Source: Streptomyces sp. Y2F8-2
GTDB taxonomy: Bacteria > Actinomycetota > Actinomycetes > Streptomycetales > Streptomycetaceae
Assembly: GCF_014905555.1 (NCBI RefSeq)
Contig: NZ_BNGS01000005.1
Span: 186,001 to 250,000 of the forward strand
Direction of reading: 5' to 3'
Length of the DNA: 64,000 nt
This document shows, piece after piece, positions 8,682-19,284 of this stretch (position 1 is the first letter of the stretch; every line of letters begins with the position of its first letter). The notes beneath the pieces are model-generated. The model made no database searches and was not told the origin of the DNA. It saw nothing but the letters and a program-made list of their open reading frames with translations. The translations under genes and the position numbers were made by a program.

Positions 8682-9959
8682 TTGACCGAGCCGTGGGTGG
8701 CCCTGGAGCCAGGGGCCGATCCCGTCGAACGGGTACGGGAACTGCGTCGCGCGCACGAGACGTTCACGGCGGTGGGGACGGTGGCGCGGCGGGTCCGGCC
8801 CGTGGTGGCCGACTCGTGGCGGCGTTCGGCGCTGGCGGGCGTCGGACCGGACGGTACGGCGCCGGTGGAGCTGACGGACGGCGACCTCGGCTCGTACCGG
8901 GCCGAGCATCCGCTCGCTCGGGTGATGCCGCTGGTGCGTGAACTGATGGGCCCGTTCGCGGCGGACGGCGAGCATCTGCTGGCGGTCTGCGACGCGCAGG
9001 GCAGGCTGCTGTGGGTCGAGGGACATCCGGCGACACGACGGCGGGCGGACAGCATGAACTTCGTGCCGGGGGCCCGCTGGGCGGAGTCCGCGGTCGGGAC
9101 GAACGCGCCGGGGACGGCCGTCGCGGTCGACCGGCCGGTGCAGGTGTTCGCCGCCGAGCACTTCGTCCGGCGGGTCCAGCCGTGGACGTGCGCGGCGGCG
9201 CCGGTGCACGATCCGCGCACCGGGCGGGTGCTCGGCGCGCTGGACATCACCGGCGGGAACCGGCTCGCGCATCCGCACAGCCTGGGGTTCGTGCAGGCGG
9301 TGGCCCGGGCCGCCGAGTCCCAGCTGGCGCTCCTGGCGCCGGTCGAGGACGCGGCGGACACACTGCGGCTGACGGCACTCGGCCGTGACGAGGCGCGGCT
9401 AGTCGTCGGCGGCCGAAGGGTCCGGCTCAGCCGCCGGCACAGCGAGATCCTGGTGCTGCTGGCCCGGCACCCGGAGGGACTGACCGGGGACGAACTGCTG
9501 TGCGCGCTGTACGAGGACGAGTCGGTGACGCCGGTGACGCTGCGCGCCGAGCTGGCCCGGCTGCGCAGGATCCTCGGCCCCGCTCTGCTGGCGTCGCGCC
9601 CGTACCGGCTCACGGCCGCGGTGGAGTCGGATGTCAGCGTCGTGGAGCGCCGGCTGGACTCGGGGGCGGTGGCGGAGGCGGCGGCCGCGTACCGGGGCCC
9701 GTTGCTGCCCGGTTCGCAGGCGCCCGCCGTGGCCCGGTTGCGGCGCAGGCTCGCCGACGGACTGCGGACGGCGCTGATCGCCCGCCGCGATCCAGACCTG
9801 CTGGCCGACTGGGTGCACGCGCCGTGGGGCGAGGACGACCTCGACGTCTGGCGGGCACTGGCGGCGGTAAGGCCGACTGCGGCGGTAAGGGCACGCCTCG
9901 AGGACCTGGAGGCGGAGCTGGCGGCCCCGGCGGGGTGGGAGCGTTCCGGACCTCATTGA
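8682..9959 (+). CDS. GAF-domain transcriptional regulator with C-terminal winged helix
   Basis: About 425 residues if translation begins at TTG 8682, which has GGGAGG six bases upstream; ATG 8601 in the same frame has no ribosome site. The first 230 residues resemble the AcoR-type sensor (VRPVVADSWRRSALAGV, then a GAF domain with NFVPGARWAESAVGTNAPGTA). There is no sigma-54 AAA+ domain. Instead residues about 245-320 look like an OmpR-like winged helix (SRRHSEILVLLARHPEGLTGDELLCALY). It sits directly before the aldehyde dehydrogenase gene, its likely target. Confidence 0.8.
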   Translation: MTEPWVALEPGADPVERVRELRRAHETFTAVGTVARRVRPVVADSWRRSALAGVGPDGTAPVELTDGDLGSYRAEHPLARVMPLVRELMGPFAADGEHLLAVCDAQGRLLWVEGHPATRRRADSMNFVPGARWAESAVGTNAPGTAVAVDRPVQVFAAEHFVRRVQPWTCAAAPVHDPRTGRVLGALDITGGNRLAHPHSLGFVQAVARAAESQLALLAPVEDAADTLRLTALGRDEARLVVGGRRVRLSRRHSEILVLLARHPEGLTGDELLCALYEDESVTPVTLRAELARLRRILGPALLASRPYRLTAAVESDVSVVERRLDSGAVAEAAAAYRGPLLPGSQAPAVARLRRRLADGLRTALIARRDPDLLADWVHAPWGEDDLDVWRALAAVRPTAAVRARLEDLEAELAAPAGWERSGPH

Positions 9960-9997
9960 CGCCGGGAGGCGAAGACCGGCATCCGTCCGTGAACCCC

Positions 9998-10022
9998 AGG
10001 ACGCAACGTCCTCGCAACGTCC
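9998..10022. promoter_or_regulatory. Repeat operator candidate upstream of the aldehyde dehydrogenase
   Basis: In the 131-bp gap before the dehydrogenase, CGCAACGTCC occurs twice with an 11-bp period (10002-10011 and 10013-10022). The first copy is also part of a short palindrome AGGACGcaaCGTCCT (9998-10012). The arrangement lies about 70-90 bases before the start codon, a sensible place for an activator site for the adjacent GAF regulator. Function is inferred. Confidence 0.45.
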
Positions 10023-10090
10023 CGGTTCCTAGCCTCGCGGTCGAGAGCTGCCCAACGGCGGGCAGCGCCTTCCCAGGAGGCAGAGCCGCA

Positions 10091-11614
10091 ATGACCCGTT
10101 ACGCAGCGCCCGGCACCGAGGGCGCGATCGTCTCCTACCAGGCGCGTTACGACCACTTCATCGGCGGAGAGTACGTGCCGCCGGCGCGTGGCCAGTACTT
10201 CGAGAATCCGACTCCGGTCAACGGGCAGCCGTTCACGGAGATCGCCCGGGGCACCGCCGAGGACGTGGAGCGCGCGCTGGACGCGGCGCACGCCGCCGCG
10301 CCCGCCTGGGGCCGTACGTCGGTGACCGAGCGCTCCGACATCCTCCGGAAGATCGCCGACCGGATGGAGGCCAACCTGGAGCAGTTGGCGGTGGCCGAAA
10401 GCTGGGAGAACGGCAAGCCCGTCCGGGAGACCCTGGCGGCGGACATTCCGCTCGCCATCGACCACTTCCGCTACTTCGCGGGCGCGCTGCGCGCGCAGGA
10501 GGGTTCGCTCGGCGAGCTCGACGACGACACGGTGGCATACCACTTCCACGAGCCGCTCGGCGTGGTGGCGCAGATCATCCCGTGGAACTTCCCCATTCTG
10601 ATGGCCACTTGGAAGCTCGCACCGGCGCTCGCCGCAGGCAACGCGGTCGTGCTGAAGCCGGCCGAGCAGACCCCGGCGTCCATCCACTACTGGCTGAGCC
10701 TGGTCGCCGATCTGCTGCCGCCGGGCGTGGTGAACATCGTCAACGGCTTCGGTGTCGAGGCGGGCAAACCCCTGGCGTCGAGCTCGCGCGTGGCGAAGGT
10801 CGCGTTCACCGGTGAGACCACGACGGGGCGGCTGATCATGCAGTACGCCTCCGAGAACATCACCCCGGTGACACTGGAACTCGGCGGGAAGTCCCCGAAC
10901 ATCTTCTTCGACGACGTGTGGTCGGCGAACGACGACTTCCGCGACAAGGCGCTGGAAGGCTTCACGATGTTCGCGCTCAACCAGGGCGAGGTGTGCACCT
11001 GCCCCTCGCGGGCGCTGGTGCAGCGGGGCCACTACGCCGAGTTCATGGAGGCGGCGGTCGCCCGCACGGAGAAGATCAAGTCCGGGCATCCGCTGGACAC
11101 CGACACGATGATCGGGGCCCAGGCGTCGAACGATCAGCTGGAGAAGATCCTCTCCTACCTGGACATCGGCCGGCAGGAGGGCGCGAAGGTCCTCACGGGC
11201 GGAGAACGCGTCGAGTACGACGGTGAGTTGAAGGGCGGGTACTACGTCCAGCCGACGATCTTCGAGGGCGACAACCGGATGCGGATCTTCCAGGAGGAGA
11301 TCTTCGGGCCGGTGGTGTCGGTGACGTCGTTCCACGACTTCGACGACGCCATCAAGATCGCCAATGACACGCTGTACGGGCTCGGGGCGGGCGTGTGGAC
11401 GCGGGACATCAACACCGCGTACCGCGCGGGCCGCGCCATCCAGGCGGGCCGTGTCTGGACGAACTGCTACCACGCGTACCCGGCGCACGCGGCGTTCGGC
11501 GGCTACAAGGGCTCGGGCATCGGCCGTGAGACCCACAAGATGATGCTGGAGCACTACCAGCAGACGAAGAACCTGCTGGTGTCGTACTCGCCGCGCAAAC
11601 TGGGCTTCTTCTAG
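10091..11614 (+). CDS. exaC: NAD-dependent aldehyde dehydrogenase (ExaC/AldA-type)
   Basis: 507 residues, the length of acetaldehyde-type dehydrogenases of the ExaC group, which oxidise acetaldehyde and other short aldehydes to acids. The catalytic Glu lies in TLELGGKSPNI (residue 263) and the catalytic Cys in NQGEVCTCPSRAL (Cys302, followed by Cys304, as is usual in this subgroup). The cofactor segment IIPWNFPILMATWKLAPALA is complete. AGGAGG precedes ATG 10091. The upstream GAF regulator is the usual partner in streptomycetes. A strong hairpin follows the stop. Confidence 0.94.
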   Translation: MTRYAAPGTEGAIVSYQARYDHFIGGEYVPPARGQYFENPTPVNGQPFTEIARGTAEDVERALDAAHAAAPAWGRTSVTERSDILRKIADRMEANLEQLAVAESWENGKPVRETLAADIPLAIDHFRYFAGALRAQEGSLGELDDDTVAYHFHEPLGVVAQIIPWNFPILMATWKLAPALAAGNAVVLKPAEQTPASIHYWLSLVADLLPPGVVNIVNGFGVEAGKPLASSSRVAKVAFTGETTTGRLIMQYASENITPVTLELGGKSPNIFFDDVWSANDDFRDKALEGFTMFALNQGEVCTCPSRALVQRGHYAEFMEAAVARTEKIKSGHPLDTDTMIGAQASNDQLEKILSYLDIGRQEGAKVLTGGERVEYDGELKGGYYVQPTIFEGDNRMRIFQEEIFGPVVSVTSFHDFDDAIKIANDTLYGLGAGVWTRDINTAYRAGRAIQAGRVWTNCYHAYPAHAAFGGYKGSGIGRETHKMMLEHYQQTKNLLVSYSPRKLGFF

Positions 11615-11625
11615 GCTCACGCGCA

Positions 11626-11664
11626 AGGGTGCCTGACCTGGCGAGACTCCCCGTCAGGCACCCT
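11626..11664. terminator. Hairpin terminator between exaC and the garK remnant
   Basis: A perfect 12-bp inverted repeat, AGGGTGCCTGAC (11626-11637) and GTCAGGCACCCT (11653-11664), around a 15-base loop. It starts 11 bases after the exaC stop and lies just beyond the 3' end of the minus-strand glycerate kinase remnant, so it can serve both directions. Confidence 0.75.
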
Positions 11665-11677
11665 CCTCGGTCACGGT

Positions 11678-11836
11678 TCAAGCGGCCACACTTCCCTCGC
11701 CCCCGTCCGCCGGCGCGAGGCGGCTGACCCGGGCGTGCGGCGCGGCCTCCAGCAGTCCGTGCTCCAGCGCACGGGCCACCTCGTCGGCGCTGAGCGAGCC
11801 CTTGAACTTGTCCGGGGCGATCAGGACGGACACCAT
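11678..11836 (-). pseudogene. Glycerate kinase remnant (first 52 residues only)
   Basis: The reading frame begins MVSVLIAPDKFKGSLSADEVA and reaches LAPADGGEGSVAA before a stop. This is the clear N-terminus of GarK-type glycerate kinases, whose members are about 370-380 residues long; the conserved ADGGEG segment is the last thing left. No downstream frame continues the family. The start codon overlaps the stop of the transporter remnant (TGATG), so the two were once an operon for uptake and use of a C3/C4 acid. It is very unlikely to give an active kinase. Confidence 0.85.
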
Positions 11837-12873
11837 CAGGGCGCCACCTCGACGGTCCGGACGGCAGGCGACACCACGGCCGGCCGGACGTCCTCGGACT
11901 CGTCTTCGGTCCTGACCTCGGCCTCGGCCTCGTCCTTGGCCGTCAGCGGCGGCTCGCCCGCCTTGCCGGCCAGCACCGCGCGGGCCCGCTCCAGGTCCAG
12001 GCCGTTCTCCCACTTGGCGACGGTGAGAGTGGCCACGGCATTACCGAAGAAGTCGACCAGCGCCCGGCACTCCGACATGAACTTGTCGATGCCGAAGATG
12101 AGCATGATGCCCGCGGCCGGGACCGAGCCGACCGTCGACAGCGTCGCCGTGAGCGCGATGAAGCCGCCGCCGGCGACGCCCGCCGCGCCCTTGGACGTCA
12201 GCAACATGACGGCAAGCAGGCCGAGTTGCTGCCCGATGGAGAGGGAGGTGTCGGTGGGCGATGTAGAGGGTGGCCAGGGAGAGGTAGATCGCCGCGCCGT
12301 CGAGGTTGAAGCTGTAGCCGGTCGGCACGACCAGCCCGACCGTGGAACGTTCCGCGCCCATGAACTGCAGCTTGCGCATCAGTCCGGGCAGCGCGGGCTC
12401 GGCCGTGGACGTGCCGAGGATCAGCCAGAACTCCTCCTTTGCTGGTGCTCTCCCTGGGATATGTACTGGCTCGCCTCGCCCGACGTCTTGAGCGTCGCCG
12501 GGTCGGCGTGCACGCCGTCGCCGAGGCGGAAGAGGTTGACGGCCACCAATCCGGTCAGCAGGGCGACGAGCGTGCCGACCTGGAAGTAGGCGAGCGCCTT
12601 GACGCCGGTGCGGCCGACCTTCTTCAGGTCCGCGACACCGGCGATACCGCCGATGATCGTCAGGAAGACGATCGGACCGATCAGCATCTTCATCGCGGTG
12701 ATGAACGTGGTGCCGATCGGCTCCATGTCGGTGGCGAGATCCGGCCATCGCCAGCCCAGCACGAGGCCGATCACGATCGCCACCAGCACCTGGACGTACA
12801 ACTGCCGGTACCACGGCGTCGCCGCGATACGCGCAGCTTGCTCGACTCGTCCGCCGCCTGGGGTATGCGTCAT
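11836..12873 (-). pseudogene. dctA: C4-dicarboxylate transporter remnant (DctA-type), internally deleted and frameshifted
   Basis: Three frames on one strand add up to a DctA-like cation symporter. The N-terminal piece (12873 down to about 12440, ending ...EASQYISQGEHQ) jumps directly to KEEFWLILGTSTAEPALPGLM. Family members carry roughly 150 residues between these points, so a large internal part is gone. A second break near 12255 lies between SLATLYIA and GLLAVMLLTSKGAAGVAGGG. There about five bases seem to be missing compared with the expected QATDTSLSI reading. The C-terminal frame is otherwise complete. GGAGG precedes the start. Non-functional as it stands. Confidence 0.88.
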
Positions 12874-13796
12874 TGCAGCCTCCCTGATCGCGCGCCAACG
12901 AGCCCGATCGGTACGCGCCAGCTTTCGCCACAGTGAACCGGGCCACAGCTCAGGGGGTCCACGACCAAAAATCGATGCCCCGTATAGGCGCTGCCTATCT
13001 TTCCTGGCGCAGCTGCACCGGTGAGTCCCTCCGGAGCGAGGGCCGGCGGGTGGCGTGAATGCCGTCGTCCTCGGTTTCGGTAGCGGCGCGATCGGGATGC
13101 GTGAAAGAGAAGACTTTCAGACCTGTTTTCGAGCCTTCCATCCCCGGCCAGGCGCGCCGTAGTGCACGAACAGCGGCAGTCGTTGCCGAACTGGCCACCA
13201 TGGACGGCGCGTTGCAGCTCGTCGATCGTCACTGCGCAGAAGCCGTGCCCCAGGGCCGGGCGAGCGGCTGGAGCGCGCAGTGGCGTGAAGGCGCCCCTGG
13301 GCGGTGACCGATCCGTGGATCAAGCGTCAAAGCCTGAACACAAATTACACACATCCTCTCTTCATACCGGTCGCCATGGTCTAGATTGACCGTGCTTCAG
13401 CTGTTCGAACATGAGGCGAACCATTGATGATCTATGGGTCCGGCGCTGCGGAAAGCCAGCAGTCGCGTCCCCGGCGCCGGACGTGGGGTGATCAATATCT
13501 GGAGCCCGAAAGGGGGCCTTGGGCGCGGGGAGCGCCCGAGGTTTCGGCGGGTTCCCGCGCGCCTCGAGAGTCTGGCGGAACATGCAAGTCCCTGCCGCCA
13601 GGGGGGTTGTTCAAGTAGCGCTGACATAGCCGGGATGTGGGCGGGAGGCGGGGACCTCCCGAGGGAGGAACAGCACGGCGCGGGAGGCGGGGGCCTCCCG
13701 AGGGGAGGAACAGCGCGGCGCGGGAGGGGGGGCCTCCCGTGGGGGAGCAACAGTGTTGGGCGAACACGTCGAACCACTGGGGACCTGGGGGGTTCT
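12874..13796. other. Gene-poor leader between the dctA remnant and the polysaccharide operon
   Basis: No convincing gene in about 920 bases; the short frames here have no family resemblance and poor codon use. Part of it is less GC-rich: 13325-13400 includes AAATTACACACATCCTCTC and TAGATT, the best place for the operon promoter. If transcription starts near 13400, the message has a leader of almost 400 bases, containing the hairpin repeats at 13641-13756. I saw no clear remnant of a regulator. Confidence 0.5.
13641..13756 (+). repeat. Three tandem 39-40-bp hairpin units in the operon leader
   Basis: Units start at 13641, 13680 and 13720. Each has GGGAGG, a short G-rich loop and CCTCCC, followed by a second purine block (GAGGGAGGAACAGC, GAGGGGAGGAACAGC, GTGGGGGAGCAACAG). 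CCTCCC can pair with either the block before it or the Shine-Dalgarno-like block after it. The array ends about 40 bases before the likely GTG start at 13797, so alternative pairings could matter for translation or transcription. Tandem duplication is directly visible; regulation is inferred. Confidence 0.7.
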
Positions 13797-15275
13797 GTGC
13801 GGCAAGGGGGACTTGTCAGCCCGTTTCCGTCGGCGCGCGGGCATCTGGCGAACGGGGCAATCAGCCAGCCCGCGATTGCCTGGGAGCAGCGGTACAGACG
13901 TGCCGTGATCACCAGCGATACCGTGGCCACCGCCTTCGTGGTGGCGGCGATCGGCAACTTTTTCGGGGCCCGGGACGCGGCCAACTGGCACGAGAAGTGG
14001 GGAATTCTCGCATTCGGCACCGAGCTGCTGGTGCTGGGAGCGCTGGCGGTGGGCCGGGCCTGGGCTCCGGCCGTACTCGGCCAGGGCGCCGAGGAATTCC
14101 GAAGACTCGGACGCTCACTGTTCGCGGCGACCGTCGTACTGGCGCTCGGCGGGATAGCCCTGACCTCGCGCAACATCAAACTCTGGATCTTCGTCGCGAT
14201 ACCCGCGATCGCGCTCGTCACCATGACCGCGCGGTATCTGCTGCGCCTCTGGCTGCACAAACAGCGCAAGGAAGGCCGGTGCCTGAGACCGGTGCTCGCT
14301 GCCGGGAGCCCGGCCACCGTGCGCGACCTGATCACCCGAACCCGCAAGTTCCCGCACATCGGCTGGCGGGTGGAGGCGGTGTGCACGACGGACGGTCGCG
14401 GGCTCGACGGTGACGAACTGGACGGAGTGCCGGTCGTCGGTCAACTGGCGGACGTCGCCAAGCACGTCCGCCACGACGGCTACCGCGTCGTCGCCGTCAC
14501 ACCGGACCCGCACTGGACACCGGACCGGCTGCAGCGGCTCGCCTGGAACCTCGAAGGCAGCGACGCCGAAATGGTCGTCGCCCCCGTGCTGATGGAGGTG
14601 GCCGGCCCGCGGCTGCACGTCGACGCGGTGCTCGGGATCCCGCTGCTGCGGGTCAGCATGCCGACCTTCACCGGGGGCCGCCGGGCGATCAAAGCGGTCG
14701 TCGACCGGGTCGGCGCGGCGGTCCTGCTGGTGCTGTTCACGCCGCTGATGGTGCTCGTCGGGCTGCTCGTGGCGGTGGACAGCCGGGGTGGGGTGTTCTA
14801 CCGCCAGCGCCGGGTCGGCAAGGACGGCCGCGAGTTCACCATTCTCAAGTTCCGCACCATGGTCGCCGGGGCTCACGGGGCACGTGCGGAGCTGGCCGAC
14901 CGCAACGAGGGCGCGGGCCTGCTGTTCAAGGTCCGCCGGGATCCGCGGGTGACGCGGGTGGGAGCAGTGCTGCGCCGGTACTCGCTCGACGAGCTTCCGC
15001 AGCTCTTCAACGTGCTCACGGGATCGATGTCGCTCGTCGGACCGCGGCCTCCGCTACCGGAGGAGTGCGCCGCGTACGACCCGGACATCCGGCGGCGGCT
15101 GCTGGTCAAGCCCGGGCTCACCGGCCTGTGGCAGATCAGCGGACGCAGCGATCTGCCGTGGGAGGAGGCGGTCCGCCTCGACCTGCGGTACGTGGAGGAC
15201 TGGTCGCTCGCCCTGGACACAGTGATCTTGTGGAAGACGCTGCGTGCGGTGCTTCACGGGCAGGGGGCCTACTGA
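13797..15275 (+). CDS. Polyprenyl glycosyl-phosphotransferase (priming enzyme)
   Basis: About 492 residues from GTG 13797, which has GGGGGG just upstream; the open frame extends further 5' but that part is repeat sequence. The N-terminal half has several membrane helices and a CoA-binding-like region. The C-terminal 200 residues form the bacterial sugar-transferase domain: RVGKDGREFTILKFRTM, RRYSLDELPQLFNVLTGSMSLVGPRPPLP and KPGLTGLWQISGRS. It transfers hexose 1-phosphate from a nucleotide sugar to undecaprenyl phosphate, starting the repeat unit. It opens the operon. Confidence 0.92.
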   Translation: MRQGGLVSPFPSARGHLANGAISQPAIAWEQRYRRAVITSDTVATAFVVAAIGNFFGARDAANWHEKWGILAFGTELLVLGALAVGRAWAPAVLGQGAEEFRRLGRSLFAATVVLALGGIALTSRNIKLWIFVAIPAIALVTMTARYLLRLWLHKQRKEGRCLRPVLAAGSPATVRDLITRTRKFPHIGWRVEAVCTTDGRGLDGDELDGVPVVGQLADVAKHVRHDGYRVVAVTPDPHWTPDRLQRLAWNLEGSDAEMVVAPVLMEVAGPRLHVDAVLGIPLLRVSMPTFTGGRRAIKAVVDRVGAAVLLVLFTPLMVLVGLLVAVDSRGGVFYRQRRVGKDGREFTILKFRTMVAGAHGARAELADRNEGAGLLFKVRRDPRVTRVGAVLRRYSLDELPQLFNVLTGSMSLVGPRPPLPEECAAYDPDIRRRLLVKPGLTGLWQISGRSDLPWEEAVRLDLRYVEDWSLALDTVILWKTLRAVLHGQGAY

Positions 15276-15307
15276 TGCGCGGGGGTCGTCCGACCGGCGC
15301 GCGGACC

Positions 15308-15326
15308 GCAGGCCGAGGGGGCCTGC
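15308..15326 (+). other. Small hairpin between priming transferase and algD-like gene
   Basis: GCAGGCC (15308-15314) and GGCCTGC (15320-15326) with a 5-base loop, in the only sizeable gap (70 bases) within the first genes of the operon. It could give partial termination or mRNA processing between the first gene and the rest. Confidence 0.4.
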
Positions 15327-15345
15327 CTGGGGGGAGTGACGGGTC

Positions 15346-16651
<1,306 letters not shown>

Positions 16652-16662
<11 letters not shown>

Positions 16663-17917
16663 CTCAATCAGCCGTGACGGGGCGAACCGGCGCGCGCTGA
16701 TCCTGGTGGAGAACCTGTCGGTGCCGTTCGACCGGCGGGTGTGGCAGGAGTGCACGACGCTGCGCGACGCGGGCTGGACGGTGCACGTCATCTGTCCCCG
16801 GGGGAGCAAGCGGGACACGGAGCCGGAGGCGGAGATCGACGGGGTGCGGATCCACCGCTACCCGTTGCGCGCGGCCACGGGAGGGCCGGCCGGCTACCTG
16901 AGGGAGTACGGGGCGGCGCTGTGGCACACGGCCCGGCTGGCCCGCAAGGTCGGCCCGGTCGACGTGGTCCACGCCTGCAACCCGCCCGACCTGCTGTTCC
17001 TGCCGGCACTGTGGCTGAAGCGGCGCGGCGCGCGGTTCGTCTTCGACCAGCACGACCTGGTGCCCGAGCTGTACCTCTCCCGGTTCGACCGCGGCAAGGA
17101 TCTGCTCTACCGCGCCGTGTGCGCGCTGGAACGGCGGACCTACCGGGCCGCGGACATCGTGCTCGCCACGAACGAGAGCTACCGGGACGTCGCGGTGCGC
17201 CGTGGCGGAAGGCGGCCGGAGGACGTCTTCGTGGTGCGCAGCGCACCCGCGATCGACCGGTTCCAACCGGTGCCGCCGGAGCCGGAGTTGAAGCGCGGCA
17301 AGCCTCATCTGCTGTGCTACCTCGGCGTCATGGGCCCGCAGGACGGTGTCGACTACGCCTTGCGCGCTCTCGCGAAGCTGCGCGACGAGTTCGGGCGGAC
17401 CGACTGGCACGCGGTGTTCGTCGGAGCCGGCGACGCGTTCGACGCGATGGTGGAGCTGTCCCGGCGGCTCGGGCTCACGGAGCAGGTGCAGTTCACCGGG
17501 CGCATTCCGGACGCCGACCTGGTGCGCTACCTGTCCACCGCGGACGTGTGTCTCTCCCCCGACCCGCGCAATCCGCTCAACGACGTGTCGACCATGAACA
17601 AGGTCCTGGAGTACATGGCGATGGGCCGGCCGATCGTCTCCTTCGACTTGAAGGAGGCGCGCGTCTCCGCCGGTGACGCCGCCGTCTACGCGCCCGCCAA
17701 CGACGAGACCGAATTCGCCAAGCTCATCACGGTGCTGCTGGACGATCCGGAGAAACGGGCGCGGATGGGTGAGATCGGTCAGGAGCGGATCAGCGGGCAG
17801 CTCTCCTGGCGCAACTCGCAGGCGTCGTTGCTCGCCGCGTACGCCGCCGCGTGCCGTGACCGCACTCCGGTGTCGGCGGGCGAACCGGTCCGCACAGGGA
17901 AGAGGCAGCGCAGTTGA
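16652..17917 (+). CDS. Family 4-type glycosyltransferase
   Basis: 421 residues, GT-B fold. It starts at TTG 16652 inside the end of the dehydrogenase gene. The N-terminal domain has NLSVPFDRRVWQECTTLRDAGWTVHVICPRG and the DVVHACNPPDLLFLPALW segment. The C-terminal domain has LCYLGVMGPQDGVDYALRAL and the donor-binding region MNKVLEYMAMGRPIVSFDLKE, with the family ExxxxxxxE-like spacing. It adds one sugar to the lipid-linked repeat unit at the cytoplasmic face. Donor and linkage cannot be read from sequence; GDP-mannuronate made by the preceding enzyme is a reasonable guess. Confidence 0.85.
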
Positions 17918-19284
17918 GCGATGACACGATCCGCCTCGTCACGATCGGGCGGATACTCCGTCGGCGGTGGCGACTTCTCGCCCTCCTCACCGTGGTGGGC
18001 GCACTCCTCGGCTACGGCACCTCGGTGCTGGTGTTCCCGCCGCGGTACACCGCGTCGGCACCGGTACTGCTGCCGGGGCAGTGGGAGGACCGCGAGCTGC
18101 TGACCCAGGTGGACATCGCCACCAGTTCGGCGGTGCTCGACCGCACGGCCGCCGCTCTGCACTGGTCCGGCGTCAGCGGCACCACGCTGCAGGACCGAGT
18201 GACCGCCAAAGCCTCCGACGGGAACATCATCAAGATCTCGGGTACGGCCGACACCCCGGCGCGCGCGCAGCGTCTCTCCGACCAGGTGGCCCGGCAGTTC
18301 GTCGCCTTCGCCGCAGGGGTCGCGGGTGGCAGCACCGACCCCGAGGCGGCCTCGGGGACCGAGGCGCTGCGGAAGAAGGTGGCGGAGACCAACCGCCGCA
18401 TCACCGACTTGTCCAAGGCGGCCGATCCGGGACAGACCGTGGAGAGCGTGCAGGCCCGCACCGAACTCGAGCAGCTGCGCACCTCGCTGGAGGAGGCCAT
18501 GCAGAAGCTGGACGAGGCCGACCCGGCGAACAACAAGGCAGGCATGGTCGTCATGGGTCCAGCCCCCAGGCCGACCGGCGAGGCGCCGCCCACGAGGCTG
18601 CAGCTCATCGTCGGCGGGGCGCTGCTGTTCTTCCTGCTCGCGCTCATCGGCCATCTCGTCGCGGTACGGGTGAACCGCCGGCTGCGCACCGAACCGGAGA
18701 TCGCCGCGGCGCTGGGCTCGACGCTCCTCGGCACCGTCGACGTGCCCACCGAACAGCCGCTGCGCCGGCCGGAGGGCGGGGGCCCACGGGCCCGGTTCCG
18801 CCGACTCCTCGGCCTCGACACACGGTGGGACATGCCCGCCCCGCAGAAGTCCGGTGACCAGGCCGGCAGTCGGATCCGCTACCGGCGGGTGTGCGCTCGT
18901 CTGAAGGAGCGACTGCCGGGAGCCCAGCGCCTGCTGGTCGTCGTACCGGACGGCGACGAGATCGCCCGCCGGGCCGCGGGGCAGCTCGTCGCCGAGGCCA
19001 AGAACGGTCTGCAGCTGCGCGTGGTGGAGGTTTCGGTGGACCGGCCGACAGTGCCGGACCGCGACACCGAGTCCGGCGCCCTCGTCGTCCTCAGCGCGGG
19101 CAGCTGGACCGCGGAGGAGCTCGCCGGGATCGCCGAGGCGTGTGCGGACGGCAGGCACGAGGTCGTCGGCATCGTCGTCGCCGGGATGGTCCTGGCCCGC
19201 CCCACGCAGTCCGCCGGCCGGCTTCCCGACGACGCCACCCTGACGCTCGCGGTGCCCGGCCACGGAACGGGAGGTTCAGCGTGA
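17914..19284 (+). CDS. Wzz-like chain-length/co-polymerase protein with degenerate C-terminal domain
   Basis: 456 residues. It starts at TTG 17914 (TTGA overlap). Two membrane helices (about residues 21-43 and 230-252) bracket an extracytoplasmic domain with helical heptad-like stretches, as in Wzz/VpsO co-polymerases. The cytoplasmic tail (about 260-456) resembles the Rossmann core of a BY-kinase but lacks any Walker A GxxxxGKS/T motif; only a hydrophobic strand, GALVVLSAGSWTAEEL, recalls the ATPase fold. It probably controls polymer length with the Wzy-like protein at 28453. Confidence 0.75.
   Translation: MSDDTIRLVTIGRILRRRWRLLALLTVVGALLGYGTSVLVFPPRYTASAPVLLPGQWEDRELLTQVDIATSSAVLDRTAAALHWSGVSGTTLQDRVTAKASDGNIIKISGTADTPARAQRLSDQVARQFVAFAAGVAGGSTDPEAASGTEALRKKVAETNRRITDLSKAADPGQTVESVQARTELEQLRTSLEEAMQKLDEADPANNKAGMVVMGPAPRPTGEAPPTRLQLIVGGALLFFLLALIGHLVAVRVNRRLRTEPEIAAALGSTLLGTVDVPTEQPLRRPEGGGPRARFRRLLGLDTRWDMPAPQKSGDQAGSRIRYRRVCARLKERLPGAQRLLVVVPDGDEIARRAAGQLVAEAKNGLQLRVVEVSVDRPTVPDRDTESGALVVLSAGSWTAEELAGIAEACADGRHEVVGIVVAGMVLARPTQSAGRLPDDATLTLAVPGHGTGGSA

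Noticed and set aside
12421..12873. The 150-residue DctA N-terminal frame taken as a complete small gene
   Set aside because: Its end diverges from the family exactly at a deletion point, and the rest of the family sequence follows in other frames, so it is part of a broken gene.
13059..13307. Small plus-strand frame in the gene-poor leader
   Set aside because: No ribosome site, no family similarity and codon use unlike neighbouring genes.
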